This document shows positions 6,346 to 7,407 of a DNA stretch of 7,407 bases, in pieces. The stretch comes from Clostridiales bacterium (GTDB taxonomy: Bacteria; Bacillota; Clostridia; Oscillospirales; Butyricicoccaceae): contig JANZZB010000071.1 of NCBI GenBank assembly GCA_026419635.1, positions 1 to 7,407 on the forward strand. The letters run 5' to 3'. The position numbers and the translations under genes were made by a program. The notes beneath the pieces were generated by a model. That model had not been told where the DNA came from, made no database searches, and saw only the letters and a program-made list of their open reading frames with translations. Numbering within the stretch: position 1 is the first letter of the stretch; each line of letters begins with the position of its first letter.

Positions 6346-6370
6346 AAAAGGGGCTTAAAACAAGCCCCTT
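6344..6370 (-). terminator. Intrinsic terminator of lemA
   Basis: On the minus strand AAGGGGCTT (6370-6362), a 5-base loop and AAGCCCCTT (6356-6348) form a perfect 9-bp stem whose 3' arm runs into a T-tract (6349-6344). It begins 32 bases after the lemA stop codon. The T-tract merges with the right end of the neighbouring structured element. It should stop lemA transcripts before they reach the response regulator. Confidence 0.88.
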
Positions 6371-6402
6371 AATTGAACAACAAAAACCGTATATCTATTT
6401 TA

Positions 6403-6951
6403 TTAAAACTGCACTTTTACGTTTTGTCTTTCTTCGTTGGCTATTTCAAACAGAGGCTCACGTTTAAATCCGAATATAGACGCAACAATGACACTTGGAA
6501 AAGATTCTGTTTTTGTATTGAAATCGCGCACAACAGCATTGTAGTACTTTCTCGAATTAGCAATTTCTCCTTCTACACTCTGCAGTTGTTTCTGTAAATC
6601 AATAAAATTGGTATTTGCTTTTAAATCCGGATATGCTTCTGCAACTGCAAATAAAGAACGAAGTGTACCGGTTAATGCATTTTCGCCCTCAAGCCTTCCT
6701 TCGACCGTTGTAGCGCCTGCCGCTGCGTTGCGGGCGGAAATTACTTTTTCAAGAGTGGTCTGCTCATGTTTTGCATAGCCTTTGACTGTTTCGACAAGGT
6801 TCGGAATCAGATCATAGCGTTTTTTCATATAAACATCCATTGTCGAAAATGCTTCGCGAATCATATTGCGAAGTTTTACAAAGCTGTTGTATGCTGCAAT
6901 AAACCAAAATACTAAAATAACAACGACTATTAAGAAAATGAATGTAGGCAT
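6403..6951 (-). CDS. lemA: LemA family membrane protein
   Basis: A 182-residue LemA family protein, close to the usual family size of about 185. An N-terminal membrane segment (residues 3-20) is followed by a long, mostly helical domain with the family signatures: YNSFVKLRN at 21-29, a region around KKRYDLIPNLVETVKGYAKHE (43-63), AEAYPDLKANTNF (104-116) and the C-terminal RKYYNAVVRDFN (134-145) with FPSVIVASIFGFK (151-163). The molecular function is unsettled. The ATG at 6951 was chosen because it begins directly at the membrane segment; GAAAGG at 6967-6962 precedes it by about 10 bases. The upstream in-frame ATG at 7020 would add 23 residues not typical of the family. The usual neighbours, an HtpX-type protease or a TPM-domain protein, are absent on its downstream side, where it meets a terminator. 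The AT-rich gap upstream shows no clear promoter. Confidence 0.92.
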   Translation of the reverse strand: MPTFIFLIVVVILVFWFIAAYNSFVKLRNMIREAFSTMDVYMKKRYDLIPNLVETVKGYAKHEQTTLEKVISARNAAAGATTVEGRLEGENALTGTLRSLFAVAEAYPDLKANTNFIDLQKQLQSVEGEIANSRKYYNAVVRDFNTKTESFPSVIVASIFGFKREPLFEIANEERQNVKVQF

Positions 6952-7088
6952 ATAAGCACAACCTTTCACATGTTTTAACAGAAAGTCCGTTATATTCAAT
7001 CTTTCTAAAAACATATACACAAAATATTCTTATGAATTCCTTTAGAAATAATGTACCATAATATACTTTAATTTTCTACCAAATATTT

Positions 7089-7407
7089 TTATGAACGAAA
7101 AACATATTCAAGTAGTTGCTGCGGGGAATCAATAATGATATCCGCGCCCGCTACTTCCAATGTCGCGCGATCACGAAATCCCCATGTCACACCAATACAC
7201 TTTATACCTGCATTTTTTGAAGTCTTGACATCGATTTCTGAATCTCCGACGTAAACAGCATTGTCCTTTGCTGTGTTTAGTAATCGCAACGCTTCAAAAA
7301 CGCTGTCCGGTGCAGGTTTTCTCCGGACATTTTCCGATTCACCGATCGCTACCGAAATAAATTCAGAAAATAAATCCCCGCATAAAGCTTTTACCGCTTT
7401 ATCATAT
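7089..7407 (-). CDS. HAD-family phosphatase, C-terminal part (phosphoglycolate phosphatase-like)
   Basis: The last 105 codons of a gene that enters from the right edge of the window; the frame stays open to base 7406, so the N-terminal part with the nucleophile aspartate motif is outside. The fragment has HAD motif III as the lysine in RRKPAPDSV (about fragment residues 28-36) and motif IV as VGDSEIDVKTSKNAG, with the acidic residues that hold magnesium. It then has GVTWGFRDRATLEVAGADIIIDS, typical of the Gph/PGMB-type subfamily. These are cytoplasmic phosphatases for small phosphorylated metabolites; the substrate, phosphoglycolate or another sugar phosphate, cannot be told from this part. 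A TTG at 7289 is an internal codon, not the start. No terminator is visible between its stop and lemA, 137 bases downstream on the same strand. Confidence 0.88.
   Translation of the reverse strand, partial: YDKAVKALCGDLFSEFISVAIGESENVRRKPAPDSVFEALRLLNTAKDNAVYVGDSEIDVKTSKNAGIKCIGVTWGFRDRATLEVAGADIIIDSPQQLLEYVFRS

Noticed and set aside
6062..6402. Known riboswitch, tRNA or CRISPR array in the gap
   Set aside because: No tRNA cloverleaf, no regularly spaced direct repeats and no riboswitch core I can recognise; the structure is dominated by inverted repeats.
6952..7020. LemA start at the upstream ATG (205-residue version)
   Set aside because: It adds 23 residues before the membrane segment that are not typical of LemA; the ATG at 6951 gives the normal family length and has a binding site.
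7089..7289. A short 66-residue gene starting at TTG 7289
   Set aside because: The frame continues open to the window edge and includes the upstream KPAP motif, so this is the end of a larger HAD phosphatase gene.

Overview
The window looks like chromosomal DNA from a spore-forming, low-to-moderate-GC Firmicute, most likely a Clostridia of the Oscillospiraceae/Ruminococcaceae kind. The evidence is a YlbJ-type sporulation membrane protein, a GerMN-domain lipoprotein, a small Cys-rich protein of clostridial character, Gram-positive-type two-component proteins, Shine-Dalgarno sites of the AAGGAG type, and TTG/GTG starts. No phage, plasmid or resistance genes are visible. The genus cannot be fixed from the sequence alone.

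Layout: (1) 10-1185, plus strand, ylbJ-like membrane protein. (2) 1186-1415, a non-coding gap holding a compact set of nested inverted repeats (1187-1304) with a possible extended -10 promoter. (3) 1416-1625, plus strand, a 69-residue four-cysteine protein ending in a strong, probably bidirectional terminator (1634-1673). (4) 6058 down to 1718, minus strand: OmpR-type response regulator, sensor histidine kinase (reading frames overlap), GerMN lipoprotein (4-base overlap with the kinase) and, 39 bases further, metY. (5) 6062-6402, non-coding: a 275-bp highly structured element with imperfect terminal inverted repeats, lying between the regulator's start codon and the terminator of the next gene. 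(6) 6951 down to 6403, minus strand, lemA with its terminator. (7) 7089 to the window edge, the C-terminal part of a HAD-family phosphatase.

How the genes may work together: regulator, kinase and lipoprotein form a tight unit whose order and GerMN lipoprotein recall the actinobacterial MtrA-MtrB-LpqB system, so a membrane-anchored accessory lipoprotein that tunes the kinase is a reasonable hypothesis. metY (sulfide assimilation into homocysteine) may be read through from this unit, but it has a candidate promoter of its own. lemA, ylbJ and the phosphatase have no obvious functional link to the unit.

The most unusual parts are the two non-coding structured regions. The larger one ends directly at the response regulator's ribosome binding site, which sits inside a perfect six-base C/G hairpin with a competing alternative hairpin. 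It also carries the only space in which the operon's promoter could lie, since lemA transcription should stop at the terminator beside it.
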